A stretch of 18,982 nucleotides of DNA from positions 1 through 18,982 of the forward strand of contig JBHICC010000046.1 in the NCBI GenBank assembly GCA_046759385.1. Direction: 5' to 3'. The stretch comes from JBHICC01 sp046759385. GTDB taxonomy: Bacteria > Pseudomonadota > Gammaproteobacteria > Acidiferrobacterales > SPGG2. Each line of letters begins with the position of its first letter. The first letter of the stretch is position 1. Below are positions 1 through 7,049 of this stretch, one piece after another. The position numbers were made by a program, and so were the translations under genes. Below the pieces are notes generated by a model. That model had not been told where the DNA came from, made no database searches, and saw only the letters and a list, made by a program, of their open reading frames with translations.

Positions 1-14
1 CTAGTTAGTAAGAA

Positions 15-593
15 CTAGGCAGTGAGCAGCCCAAGATCGCGTTTCAGTTGCTGCACACAGCAGGAAAAACCGTCCTGCCCGACAGCCCGTGAAAGCTGCA
101 ACGCCCCCTGCAGCGCAGCAACCATGAGCAGCGCTTTCTCCGCCGCGGCGCCGTTAAAGCGGAAAATGCCTTGCTTGCGCCCTTCCTCAAGCGACTTCGC
201 GAGCCATTCTCGAATTTCCCGATCGAGTTGGAGCACTTCTTTGCGCATAGATTCCGGGATACTGTTGAACTCACTCTCCAACATTCCCAGTGGGCATACT
301 TTGCCCCCATTTCGCAGGTATCCCCAGGGGATCGTGAAGTAGGCTTCCAGTTTAAGCATGGGGTCCGCGCCCCCTTTCTCTAGAGTCTGCGTGTATCGGT
401 GAAAACGCGCGCGATAGCGGTGAATCAGCGCCTTGCCGAGATCAGCCTTAGACGGGAAATGGTAATGCACAGCAGCATTCTTGATCCCGAGCTGCTCAGA
501 AATACTGTTATAGCTGAAGGAGTTATAGCCGCGATCCTGCAGCAGTCCCTCGGCCAGATCGAGAATCTGTCGCTTAGTTTCAGTGCGAGCCAT
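15..593 (-). CDS. TetR/AcrR family transcriptional regulator
   Basis: A 192-residue DNA-binding repressor of the TetR family. The N-terminal helix-turn-helix lies at about residues 5-52, with the typical recognition-helix region NAAVHYHFPSKADL (39-52). The rest is an all-helical ligand-binding and dimerisation domain that does not reveal the ligand. The length is normal for the family. The ATG at 593 is chosen because it is the standard distance from the helix-turn-helix; its ribosome site is weak. It diverges from the cyclophilin-like gene at 784, and a near-perfect palindrome lies about 25 bases upstream of its start, so autorepression and control of the divergent gene are the natural inference. 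Family assignment is firm; the effector is unknown. Confidence 0.93.
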   Translation of the reverse strand: MARTETKRQILDLAEGLLQDRGYNSFSYNSISEQLGIKNAAVHYHFPSKADLGKALIHRYRARFHRYTQTLEKGGADPMLKLEAYFTIPWGYLRNGGKVCPLGMLESEFNSIPESMRKEVLQLDREIREWLAKSLEEGRKQGIFRFNGAAAEKALLMVAALQGALQLSRAVGQDGFSCCVQQLKRDLGLLTA

Positions 594-617
594 CGCTTGA
601 GTACGCGCTTGCGATAC

Positions 618-635
618 TTACTTACAGGTAAGTAA
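618..635. promoter_or_regulatory. Palindromic operator, probably for the adjacent TetR regulator
   Basis: TTACTTAC-AG-GTAAGTAA is an inverted repeat with perfect 8-base arms around a 2-base centre. It lies in the divergent gap between the TetR gene (start 593) and the gene at 784. Its size and position fit a TetR-family operator. A weaker partial copy (TTAC-N7-GTAA) lies at 734-748, nearer the start of the divergent gene. Binding by this regulator is inferred from position. Confidence 0.7.
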
Positions 636-783
636 TTGGATTAGTAAGCGCCCGGCAGCTTGTCAAGACCGGAAAATGGGCTTGCAGCCCTCCCCAGCTT
701 GAGTATAGGCAAAAAAAGACGAAAACTACCGACTTACACTAAAAGTAACTTATGCTTGGCTGGATTCGTGGAGGCTGCGTTAG

Positions 784-1161
784 ATGAGAAAAATCAAGAT
801 CACAGCGGGCCCGGTGACCGTCCGGGCCGAGCTGTTGGGGACGCCCACGGCAGAGGCTGTCTATGCTGCGCTGCCGATCCAATCCAGCGCCCATACTTGG
901 GGTGAGGAGGTCTATTTTTCGACTCCTGTAGACGTGTCGCGTGAGCCTGACGCGCGTGACGTGATCGAGCCGGGAGAAATCGCCTTCTGGGTCGAGGGTG
1001 ACTCGATTGCCATCGGATTCGGTCGTACGCCGGTTTCACACGCAAACGAGATCCGGTTGGCGGCGCCGACCAACATCTGGGCCAAAGCCCTCGACGATGT
1101 AAAGCAACTTAAGGCGGTTAAGGCCGGTGACCTTATCACCGTAGAAGTACTCGATGAATAG
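784..1161 (+). CDS. Cyclophilin-like fold protein (TM1367/DUF369 type)
   Basis: A 125-residue soluble protein resembling the small cyclophilin-like family (Pfam Cyclophil_like, TM1367 type). Family hallmarks are the conserved middle segment EIAFWVEGDSIAIGFGRTP (about 65-83) and the C-terminal strand GDLITVEVLDE. Members adopt a cyclophilin beta-barrel but generally lack a proven peptidyl-prolyl isomerase activity, so no reaction is assigned. No signal peptide or membrane segment is seen, so it is cytoplasmic. A good ribosome site (GGAGG at 770-774, 9 bases before the ATG) fixes the start. It diverges from the TetR gene across the palindromic operator and is the most likely target of that regulator. 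Confidence 0.8.
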   Translation: MRKIKITAGPVTVRAELLGTPTAEAVYAALPIQSSAHTWGEEVYFSTPVDVSREPDARDVIEPGEIAFWVEGDSIAIGFGRTPVSHANEIRLAAPTNIWAKALDDVKQLKAVKAGDLITVEVLDE

Positions 1162-1206
1162 CGGCATGGAGCACCTAACCCGGGAAAAATTTGCTGCGCC
1201 TAGTAC

Positions 1207-1232
1207 AGGGGAAGGGTTAGGGAAGGGGTTGG
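1207..1232 (+). repeat. G-rich REP-like dispersed repeat, copy A (G-quadruplex-capable)
   Basis: The plus strand carries GGGG-AA-GGG-TTA-GGG-AA-GGGG-TT-GG, four G-runs with short loops, the pattern of an intramolecular G-quadruplex. A nearly identical stretch ends the window (18957-18982), and looser relatives are at 4086, 6092, 10041 and in hairpin form at 3944 and 14195. Its left end lies just beyond the histidine kinase and its right end forms that gene's last codons and stop. Confidence 0.75.
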
Positions 1233-2494
1233 TGAGGACCGACTAGCGGGCGCAGCTCGACCTCGAAACACGTCCCACCGCCTTCGCGCGACAGGCAATG
1301 CACATCACCGCCGTGATGGCGCGCAATCTGACGCACCAGCGCAAGACCGAGGCCGACACCACCGTCGTGACGCTCACGCGCCGCGACCGGCCGATAGAAT
1401 GGCTCGAAGATGCGCTCGCGTTCTCCTTCCGGGATACCCGGGCCGCGGTCAGCGACACGCAATATTGCGCCGATTTCGTCAAGCGGTTTCACCGATGCTT
1501 CTACAGGTGAGCCGGACGCATACCGCCGCGCGTTCTCGAGCAGGTTGCGAATCAAACGTCGCAACATGCGCGGATCGCCTTGAATGGAAACCGGCTTGCC
1601 ACTGACCTCGGCATCGGTTCGTGCTCCCTCTTCAGCGAGAAGCGCGAGCAAGTCAACATCTTCTGTGCGCTCTAGGCGATCGAGCGTGTCGAGGCGGCTG
1701 GCTAATAACAACTCGCCGATCAGCTCATCAAGCTCTGCGATGTCCCGCGATAAGCGTGCGCGTAACTCGGGCCGATCGCGCTCGGCTAAAAGCTCAAGGG
1801 CGACGCGCATCCGTGCCAAAGGCGTACGCAGCTCGTGCGAGACGCCAACAAGAACGTGGCGCTGGGCGTTGACCAGGCGTTCAATCTGGTCGGCCGCGCG
1901 ATTGAAACTGCGTGCGAGATTAGCGACCTCGTCTTTTCCCTCGACCTGAACACGAGTGGAAAGCTCGCCTGCACCGAGAGCGTCAACACGTGTCTGTAAC
2001 CTTTCAAGCCGTCCGGTAATGCGGCGAACAATGGGATAGGCGCCCAACGCGATGGCTATCGCGAGCAGGCCAAGTGCGCCCAGCAACGCGCTGGCACGAT
2101 GTTCATTTTGCCATCGCACCACGACCCATCGACGATCGCGCAGTAGCATCGCCACCGTCGGTCCACGACCGCGCGCACCCATCCAACCACTGCTCGTCCA
2201 ATGTTGAGGCGGCGCCGGCAGCGGCTCACCCGCTGCGGCGAGAAGTTCACCGTTAGGAGCCCGCACCGTCACTAACGCAGGAAGAAGTTGGGCAAGACGT
2301 TCGACCCTGGCTTGTAGTTCCGCACGAGGTCGATCAGGGGGCGGTAACAGCTCGCCAAATAGCGCGCCTACGCCATCTATAGGGCGATGCCACGCGCCTG
2401 AAGGAATCAACGCCCAGGTAATTGAGGCGAGCACAATGAAGATCACTAAGATGCCGACAGATGTCAGGTAGACTTGAAGATAGAGCCTTCGCAT
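1217..2494 (-). CDS. Sensor histidine kinase (OmpR-partner type, HAMP)
   Basis: A 425-residue membrane sensor kinase that autophosphorylates and passes phosphate to the response regulator encoded just upstream. Order of parts: transmembrane helix 1 (about 8-30), a periplasmic sensing stretch of about 100 residues, transmembrane helix 2 (about 135-155), HAMP (156-208), the HisKA H-box VSHELRTPLARMR with phospho-acceptor His220, the N-box RNLLENARRY (316-325), the G1 box ADRGPGIP and the G2 box GVGLGLALV (379-387). All catalytic motifs are intact. Its ATG overlaps the regulator's stop in a TGATG arrangement, implying translational coupling. The layout is that of CpxA/RstB-like kinases, but orthology is not claimed. 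The final codons and stop lie inside a dispersed G-rich repeat. Confidence 0.95.
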   Translation of the reverse strand: MRRLYLQVYLTSVGILVIFIVLASITWALIPSGAWHRPIDGVGALFGELLPPPDRPRAELQARVERLAQLLPALVTVRAPNGELLAAAGEPLPAPPQHWTSSGWMGARGRGPTVAMLLRDRRWVVVRWQNEHRASALLGALGLLAIAIALGAYPIVRRITGRLERLQTRVDALGAGELSTRVQVEGKDEVANLARSFNRAADQIERLVNAQRHVLVGVSHELRTPLARMRVALELLAERDRPELRARLSRDIAELDELIGELLLASRLDTLDRLERTEDVDLLALLAEEGARTDAEVSGKPVSIQGDPRMLRRLIRNLLENARRYASGSPVEASVKPLDEIGAILRVADRGPGIPEGERERIFEPFYRPVAARERHDGGVGLGLALVRQIARHHGGDVHCLSREGGGTCFEVELRPLVGPHQPLP

Positions 2495-3201
2495 CAGGCG
2501 TTCCCATCCTCATCTTGGCTTCTTGCGAAGACATAGCCGGCGCCACGCACGGTGATGATCCGCCGCGGATGCTTGGGTTCGTCCTCAACGACGGCACGGA
2601 TACGAGAGATGTGCACGTCGATGCTGCGATCGAAGGCGTCTAGATCCTCGCCGCGCACGTGGTCCATCAGCACCTCGCGTGACATGACGCGGCCCGCGTT
2701 GAGCGCAAGCGCGCACAGCAGGTCGAACTGGTAACTTGTCAGACTCCGCGCCTCACCGTCTACGCGCACGATGCGCGCGTCCCGATCGATCTCCAAACGG
2801 CCAAAACGCAGGCCAGCACCACGCCGCGAGACAGCCGTACTGCGGCGACGCAGGATGGCACGAAGTCGCGCTAGCAGCTCGCGCGGGTTAAACGGCTTAG
2901 GGAGGTAGTCGTCAGCACCAAGCTCTAAACCAACGATGCGGTCAGTCTCATCGCCCCGTGCTGTGAGCATCAGGATGGGGAGATCGTATTCAGCGCGAAC
3001 GCGTCGGCATACCTCAAAGCCATCAATATCCGGAAGCATCACGTCGAGGATAAGCGCGTCGAAGGGTTGCTGGCGTAACTGCTTGAGGCCCTCCGTAGCA
3101 TTGGGACACGCTGTCACCGCAACCCCCTGCGCGTCCAGGTACTCAGCGACCATAGCGGAGAGGCTCTGGTCATCCTCGATCATGAGAATACGTTCGGCCA
3201 T
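2494..3201 (-). CDS. OmpR/PhoB-family response regulator
   Basis: A 235-residue response regulator. The receiver domain (about 1-118) has the acidic pair ED at 9-10, phospho-acceptor Asp53 in LILDVMLPDIDGF, Thr80 and Lys102 in PKPFNPRE. The C-terminal winged helix (about 131-226) ends with the typical RIITVRGAGYVFA. The ATG at 3201 is preferred over the in-frame start 18 codons upstream because the receiver domain begins at once after it and AGGA lies 7 bases before it; the longer form would also run through a perfect hairpin. It is the middle gene of a minus-strand operon, downstream of a Spy/CpxP-like gene and overlapping its kinase by one base. Confidence 0.95.
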   Translation of the reverse strand: MAERILMIEDDQSLSAMVAEYLDAQGVAVTACPNATEGLKQLRQQPFDALILDVMLPDIDGFEVCRRVRAEYDLPILMLTARGDETDRIVGLELGADDYLPKPFNPRELLARLRAILRRRSTAVSRRGAGLRFGRLEIDRDARIVRVDGEARSLTSYQFDLLCALALNAGRVMSREVLMDHVRGEDLDAFDRSIDVHISRIRAVVEDEPKHPRRIITVRGAGYVFARSQDEDGNA

Positions 3202-3232
3202 GTAGCGGTCCTGCGTATGAGACAAATGATTA

Positions 3233-3258
3233 ACCGTGTGCGCGTTTGCGCACACGGT
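3233..3258 (-). promoter_or_regulatory. Perfect 11-bp hairpin between the CpxP-like gene and the response regulator
   Basis: ACCGTGTGCGC and GCGCACACGGT form a perfect 11-base-pair stem with a 4-base loop, in the 89-base gap between the two minus-strand genes. On the minus strand it is followed by TTAATCATTTG, too weak a T-run for a strong intrinsic terminator. It may be an attenuator, an mRNA stability element or a dimeric operator; the sequence alone does not decide. Confidence 0.55.
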
Positions 3259-3290
3259 CTCATTTTACCTGCTCGGGGCCGATCTGAAGC

Positions 3291-3815
3291 TTAGTGCCGG
3301 TTTCGGTCGGCCAGCGCGATCAGCGCAGCGCGTTGCGCCGGCGTCAGGACTTCGGCGGCATCCGCAATCGCCTGGATAACACGGCTCGATACACTGTCCG
3401 CTTGCTCTAGCGCAGCTGTACGGAGCTGCTCAAGCGCTAGGCGGTCGATCGTAGGTTGGGCAAATAGGTCGCGAAAGGCCTCATGCGTAACGCGGTGTTC
3501 GGCGATCGCTGGTTGTAGATCACTAAATGCATCATTGACGATCGCTTTTACCTGCTCACGCTGTGCTTCACTTGCATCGACCCGGCTCAAGGTCCAGTCG
3601 ATCGCGAACTCGGCCCGCTCCATGGCAACAGCGGGATCCTGCATGCCGTGACCGAAGGGCCCGCCGTGGTTGAAGTGGGAGTAGGCATTAATGGTGACAA
3701 TAAGAATACCGCCCAGGAAAGCGCCCGCTAAAAGGCCGGTGAAAAAACCATGCCTAGAACGGCGTCTTCCCTTGTGCCTTGGGCTCTCTGCGTTAAGGGT
3801 GTTTTGGTTGCTCAT
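3291..3815 (-). CDS. Spy/CpxP-like periplasmic stress or metal-sensing protein
   Basis: A 174-residue protein with a basic cytoplasmic N-terminus (residues 11-22 rich in Arg/Lys), a single hydrophobic membrane segment or uncleaved signal anchor (about 23-44), a His/Gly-rich linker and a helical domain ending in the LTxxQ-type motif LTPAQR (157-162). This matches Spy/CpxP-family chaperone or 'periplasmic heavy-metal sensor' proteins, which often sit beside a two-component pair and damp its kinase. The ATG at 3815 has AGGAG 8 bases upstream; a TTG five codons earlier lies upstream of that site and is rejected. It is the first gene of the operon with the response regulator and kinase. Family membership is fairly sure; the stimulus is not visible. 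Confidence 0.8.
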   Translation of the reverse strand: MSNQNTLNAESPRHKGRRRSRHGFFTGLLAGAFLGGILIVTINAYSHFNHGGPFGHGMQDPAVAMERAEFAIDWTLSRVDASEAQREQVKAIVNDAFSDLQPAIAEHRVTHEAFRDLFAQPTIDRLALEQLRTAALEQADSVSSRVIQAIADAAEVLTPAQRAALIALADRNRH

Positions 3816-3943
3816 CGTTTGCTCCTTCAATTTAACTTACCGATAACATCGCTCAACGGCGACGCTTGGTAATAGTAGGAGCACCGGATTTCTGCCGTTT
3901 GTCCTGAATGTAAAGTTTTGTGAAGAGCGCTTTCGCCTCACCA

Positions 3944-3967
3944 CCCTTCCCGTTTCGCTGTGAAGGG
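3944..3967. repeat. REP-like hairpin, copy B
   Basis: CCCTTC (3944-3949) pairs with GAAGGG (3962-3967) around a 12-base loop, followed by CTAGGGCGG. It sits in the roughly 290-base gene-free gap 3816-4105 and resembles the other C/G-rich intergenic elements of the window. The rest of this gap shows no convincing gene. Confidence 0.5.
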
Positions 3968-4085
3968 CTAGGGCGGTAGACAATGGCCAGTTAGAGCGGC
4001 CGACGACGGCATGGATGCAGGAGGTAGGGCAACGCAGGGAGCGGTTGCCGAGCCAGTCTCCCAACATGTCCCCGCTTGCGGCGAA

Positions 4086-4103
4086 GGAGTTGGGGAAGGT
4101 GGG
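4086..4103 (+). repeat. G-rich repeat fragment, copy C
   Basis: GGAGTTGGGGAAGGTGGG resembles part of copy A, immediately downstream of the small Arg-rich gene's stop at 4106. It is a partial copy and weaker evidence than copies A and G. Confidence 0.35.
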
Positions 4104-4105
4104 TA

Positions 4106-4300
4106 TTAGCGCTGCCTTACGCCCGACGCCGGGACGTCGAACATATCATTGAATTGGTCCCGTTGCTTGTCATCTGCCCGGCGGCCGGATCCCTGACGGC
4201 GGTCTGCCTTCTCCGGCTCCCAGCGAATCGACTCGCGGCGATCCTTGATCTTCCGTCGGATTCTTTTGCGCCTTTCGGTAGCCTTTTTCTTTCCCAACAC
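4106..4300 (-). CDS. Small Arg/Lys-rich protein of unknown function
   Basis: A 64-residue, very basic and hydrophilic predicted protein, with a dense RRKRIRRKIKDRR stretch near the N-terminus, a second basic patch around DRRQGSGRR, and an acidic/aromatic end (QFNDMFDV). There is no signal peptide or membrane segment. Translation would start at GTG 4298-4300, with GGGAG 8 bases upstream, a credible ribosome site. The basic make-up suggests nucleic-acid or ribosome binding, but that is only a guess from composition. It has no clear operon partner: it lies between the CpxP-like gene and the dps remnant. I do not recognise the family; it is plausible but not certain to be expressed. Confidence 0.5.
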   Translation of the reverse strand: MLGKKKATERRKRIRRKIKDRRESIRWEPEKADRRQGSGRRADDKQRDQFNDMFDVPASGVRQR

Positions 4301-4411
4301 GGTGTTTTCTCCCGGTTTTGCAGCTATTGCTAAGTAGACAGTAGAAACCGTGCAAGGATCACGCCATCGACTCCGCTCATCGGGCGCAGGGTCGACTCCA
4401 GGGGGTACGGC

Positions 4412-4735
4412 TCACGAACCCAACATACTCCTCGGCATCCACGCGTTTTTCTCGTGAATTTGCATACGCTGCGTGAGTAGGTCGGCTGTGGGCTCATCAG
4501 CCGCCGACTCAACTACCGGGAATACTGATCGGGCGGTCCGCACCACGGTTTCCTGCCCCTCAGCGAGCTGTTTGATCATTTCTTCCGCGGACGGTACGTC
4601 ATCTGCTTCCTCAATCGCGGTCAAGCCGGCAAAAGCCCTGTAAGAGCCTGGAGCTGGAAAGCCAACGAGGACGCGAATGCCCGCTCGGAGTAACGCTTGA
4701 CGGTAGCGGCGCGTAGTAAGGGCCAGATGGGGCCC
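4412..4735 (-). pseudogene. dps: Decayed Dps (DNA-protection ferritin) gene, C-terminal part
   Basis: The last ~80 codons read as the conserved C-terminal half of Dps: PAPGSYRAF, then an EEADD..SAEEMIKQLAEGQ stretch, TARSVFPV, DEPTADLLTQRMQIHEK and NAWMPRSML before a normal stop. Dps proteins of this subgroup are about 160-170 residues, so roughly half is missing. Upstream the match breaks up: the segment that should read as AERIRALGFPAPG carries small insertions, about ten residues are missing before it, and the GP-H of the ferroxidase region sits behind a frame change next to an in-frame TGA at 4736-4738. No proper start remains. The nearby gltS gene follows directly. A sequencing error would not explain several separate lesions, so this is called a pseudogene. 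The left boundary is sure, the upstream one approximate. Confidence 0.75.
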
Positions 4736-4772
4736 TCAACAATGCTCGGGTTGGCGTGTGCCTTCCATTCTT

Positions 4773-5996
4773 TTAGAAGTTGGCGAGGAAGAACGGGATC
4801 AACAATGCGTTAACCAAGTCGATAAAGAACGCACATACCAGGGGCACGATGATGAAGGCCATGTGCGAACCACCATAGCGCTGGGTCACCGCGGACATGT
4901 TGGCCATTGCCGTGGGCGTCGATCCCAGGGAAATGCCGCCGAAGCCGGAGCACACGACGGCGGCGTCGTAGTTGCGACCCATGACTGGGAAAACCACGAA
5001 GATGTTGATGGCCACCGCTATCGCGAACTGCACCGCGAGAATGGTGAAGATGGGCCCAGCCAGATCGATCAACGTCCACAGTTGCATGCTCATGAGCGAC
5101 ATGGCCAAGAAGGTGCCCAAGGCAATGTCGGCGATCAGGGCCATGGACGGCGTGCGGGTGGGCCAGCGCCTTCCGCTGAAGCGCGGGAAGTTGTTCGGGA
5201 TCAGGTTGGTGATGAGGATGCCGGCGAACAGGCAGGTCACGAACAGTGGCAGCTTGAACCCCAGCTCTTCCAGCCCCGCGTTTAGAAGCAGTCCGAGGAT
5301 TCCGCTGACATGAATGGCGAGGACGGCATCGAGGAAGTCCAGGGACCCGATACCCGCCCTGCGCTGCTCCTCGGAGGTGCCAACATCGAGTGTCTCCACT
5401 TTGTCCGGTGCGAGCTCGTGACGGGTGATGAGGAACTTAGCGATGGGGCCGCCCATCAGGCTTGCCAAAATCAGGCCGAAGGTTGCACAGGCGATACCGA
5501 TCTCCATGGCATTGGTGACTCCGTAGTTCTCCGCGATCTGTGGGGCCCAGGCGATAGCGGTGCCGTGACCACCGATCAGCGACACTGTGCCGCCCAGGAG
5601 GCCCACTGCGGTGGGCAGGTCGAATAGCGCCGCTACGGAAATGCCGGTCAGGTCCTGGACGACCATGTAGGCAATGGTGATGACTAACAGCACCACCAGA
5701 GGTTTGCCACCGGCCAGCAGATCCTTGAAGCTGGCATTGATGCCGATGGTGGTGAAGAAATAGACCAGCAGGACGTCCCGAGCCGCGAGCTCGAACTCGA
5801 TCGCCACGCCACTCGCCGCGTACACGATTCCGAACAGCACCGAGAACAACAGCCCACCGGTAACGGGCTCCGGAATACTGAACTCCCGCAGGAAAGCGAC
5901 CGCCTCATTAATCCGCTTGCCCACAAACAGCACGATGATGCCGAGGGTCACAGTCAGGAACTGGTCAATCCGCAAGACCCCGTCCACCGTCTCCAT
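4773..5996 (-). CDS. gltS: Sodium/glutamate symporter GltS
   Basis: A 407-residue inner-membrane transporter of the GltS (ESS) family, which imports glutamate with sodium. The length and the order of about ten hydrophobic helices fit. Diagnostic stretches are IPEPVTGGLLFS near residue 41, the first Gly-rich re-entrant segment GLLGGTVSLIGGHGTAIAW (about 131-150) and its C-terminal counterpart SGFGGISLGSTPTAMANM. A strong ribosome site (GGAGGT, 7 bases before the ATG at 5996) sets the start. It lies downstream of the cysteine-dioxygenase gene on the same strand, separated by about 110 bases with a GC-rich hairpin, so it is probably transcribed on its own. Substrate choice (glutamate) rests on family. 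Confidence 0.93.
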   Translation of the reverse strand: METVDGVLRIDQFLTVTLGIIVLFVGKRINEAVAFLREFSIPEPVTGGLLFSVLFGIVYAASGVAIEFELAARDVLLVYFFTTIGINASFKDLLAGGKPLVVLLVITIAYMVVQDLTGISVAALFDLPTAVGLLGGTVSLIGGHGTAIAWAPQIAENYGVTNAMEIGIACATFGLILASLMGGPIAKFLITRHELAPDKVETLDVGTSEEQRRAGIGSLDFLDAVLAIHVSGILGLLLNAGLEELGFKLPLFVTCLFAGILITNLIPNNFPRFSGRRWPTRTPSMALIADIALGTFLAMSLMSMQLWTLIDLAGPIFTILAVQFAIAVAINIFVVFPVMGRNYDAAVVCSGFGGISLGSTPTAMANMSAVTQRYGGSHMAFIIVPLVCAFFIDLVNALLIPFFLANF

Positions 5997-6063
5997 CTCA
6001 ACACCTCCTCATTCACAAACGTCTGTTTACGGCCATAAGTAGCAGTTCAGACAAGCGAGTCTT

Positions 6064-6086
6064 GGCCGGCCGTTTATCGGGCGGCC
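6064..6086. terminator. GC-rich hairpin between the cysteine-dioxygenase gene and gltS
   Basis: GGCCGGCCG (6064-6072) pairs with CGGGCGGCC (6078-6086), nine pairs with one mismatch and loop TTTAT. It lies in the gap after the dioxygenase stop and before gltS. There is no T-run, so a factor-independent terminator is not proven; it may only slow or stabilise transcripts. Confidence 0.4.
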
Positions 6087-6091
6087 TCATT

Positions 6092-6107
6092 GGGGGAAAG
6101 TTAGGGA
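6092..6107 (+). repeat. G-rich repeat, diverged copy D
   Basis: GGGGGAAAGTTAGGGA follows the same GGGGAARGKTTAGGGAA pattern as copy A and, as there, lies at the 3-prime end of a minus-strand gene (dioxygenase stop at 6110-6112). Confidence 0.45.
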
Positions 6108-6109
6108 AA

Positions 6110-6673
6110 TTACTGTTCCTTTACCACATACGGCGTTTGGGTGCGCCGCTCGGGATCGAACTGTGAGCGACCCGTGAAGTTGATGTGCTTACCGTACGTG
6201 TGCAGTGACAGTGTGACCGCGTCGGTGTGGTTCCAAACAGTGTGAATCTCGTGCGGCAAAAGCGAGACAACCTCGCCCGGACCGTACACGCGCTCGCCGT
6301 TCCACTTAAGCTCCGCATACCCGGATCGAGAACCGTCGTCTGTCCGTTTCCAGAACGTGTTCTTCTCGTCACCGTCGATACCGGCAACCACGGCCCAGGT
6401 CCCGTGATCATGGGCGGGCGTTCCTCGGTCTGGAAGCCATGCGAGGGCGAACACTGCCAACGTGTGATCCGGCTCTTCGTGCAACAGATGTACGCCGAAA
6501 CCCTGTTCCTCATCACAAGTGTAATAGCGTGACTCAACCCAGTCTTTGTTCAAGGCGAGACGTTTGGCGAACGGCTTCACACGTTCGACGATCGTCTCAT
6601 CATCCTGAGTTTCAGCGGTGATGGTTTGCAGGTCGGCTACATATTGAGAAAGGGTGTATGTATCGTTTGCCAT
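6110..6673 (-). CDS. Cysteine dioxygenase-type cupin enzyme
   Basis: A 187-residue non-haem iron thiol dioxygenase of the CDO_I family, which oxidises the thiol of cysteine (or a close thiol acid such as 3-mercaptopropionate) to a sulfinate. The iron ligands are visible: HDH (His88, His90) in GTPAHDHGTWAVV, and His144 in LLPHEIHTVWN. The Ser-His-Tyr relay is present as SLHTY (156-160). The Cys of the mammalian Cys-Tyr cross-link is absent, as in bacterial members. The ATG at 6673 is chosen because AGGAAGGAT lies just upstream, TATAAT lies 40 bases upstream, and the family domain begins there. The frame stays open upstream to an ATG at 6901, giving a possible 263-residue form. The exact substrate cannot be read from sequence. 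Confidence 0.88.
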   Translation of the reverse strand: MANDTYTLSQYVADLQTITAETQDDETIVERVKPFAKRLALNKDWVESRYYTCDEEQGFGVHLLHEEPDHTLAVFALAWLPDRGTPAHDHGTWAVVAGIDGDEKNTFWKRTDDGSRSGYAELKWNGERVYGPGEVVSLLPHEIHTVWNHTDAVTLSLHTYGKHINFTGRSQFDPERRTQTPYVVKEQ

Positions 6674-6901
6674 TTCTATCCTTCCTCTCCGATCGTCCTG
6701 CGAGGGAGTGAAATTATACACACGAGTGCGATCTACCTCTTCCACCCAAGCCTTGATGCGCTCGTATTTGTGACCGGCGCAGCCGTAGGCGAACAGGTCA
6801 GGACGCGCTTTTTTTAGATACCAGCAGAACAGGAGCGAATGCCGCTCGGGCCACTCGTAGTACACTCGTTTGATTCCGCGTGCGACGTCTTCAACGTTCA
6901 T
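6674..6901 (-). other. In-frame N-terminal extension of the cysteine-dioxygenase ORF
   Basis: Seventy-six codons, opened by ATG 6901 and never stopped, run in frame into the dioxygenase. Residues 1-55 or so look coding: third positions are GC-rich and the composition is protein-like, including YYEWPERHSLLFCWYLKKA and ERIKAWVEEVD. The last few codons (AGA, GGA, AGG, ATA) instead read as a ribosome-binding leader, and ATG 6901 has no ribosome site. It may be a genuine extra domain, or the remains of a small upstream gene that lost its stop. I do not recognise the sequence. Confidence 0.45.
6713..6718 (-). promoter_or_regulatory. Possible -10 element for the cysteine-dioxygenase gene
   Basis: A perfect TATAAT on the minus strand, 40 bases upstream of ATG 6673, would give a leader of about 30 bases holding the AGGAAGGAT ribosome site. 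No good -35 box is found at 16-18 bases (AAGAGG or similar only), so an activator or chance occurrence is possible. Confidence 0.35.
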
Positions 6902-7049
6902 GACGCAGTCAGCTTGGGCGAGCGCTCATTCCAGTCACCGCAAAGACGACACCATATTAGACCGATTGCCGACCCTCTGATACTGATTCGTGGTGGTTAA
7001 GGGGAAAGGACGTGAAAACGGAGGAAATAAGACGAGGTACAATGCGGGC

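Noticed and set aside
1584..1949. Plus-strand Ser/Arg-rich open frame
   Set aside because: Antisense to the histidine kinase core; typical shadow of a GC-rich gene.
3837..4067. Minus-strand 76-codon open frame
   Set aside because: No ribosome site, no family resemblance, and it runs through the REP-like hairpin at 3944-3967.
4758..5285. Long plus-strand open frame rich in His, Gly, Glu
   Set aside because: It is antisense to the well-supported gltS gene and has unnatural composition; a shadow frame.
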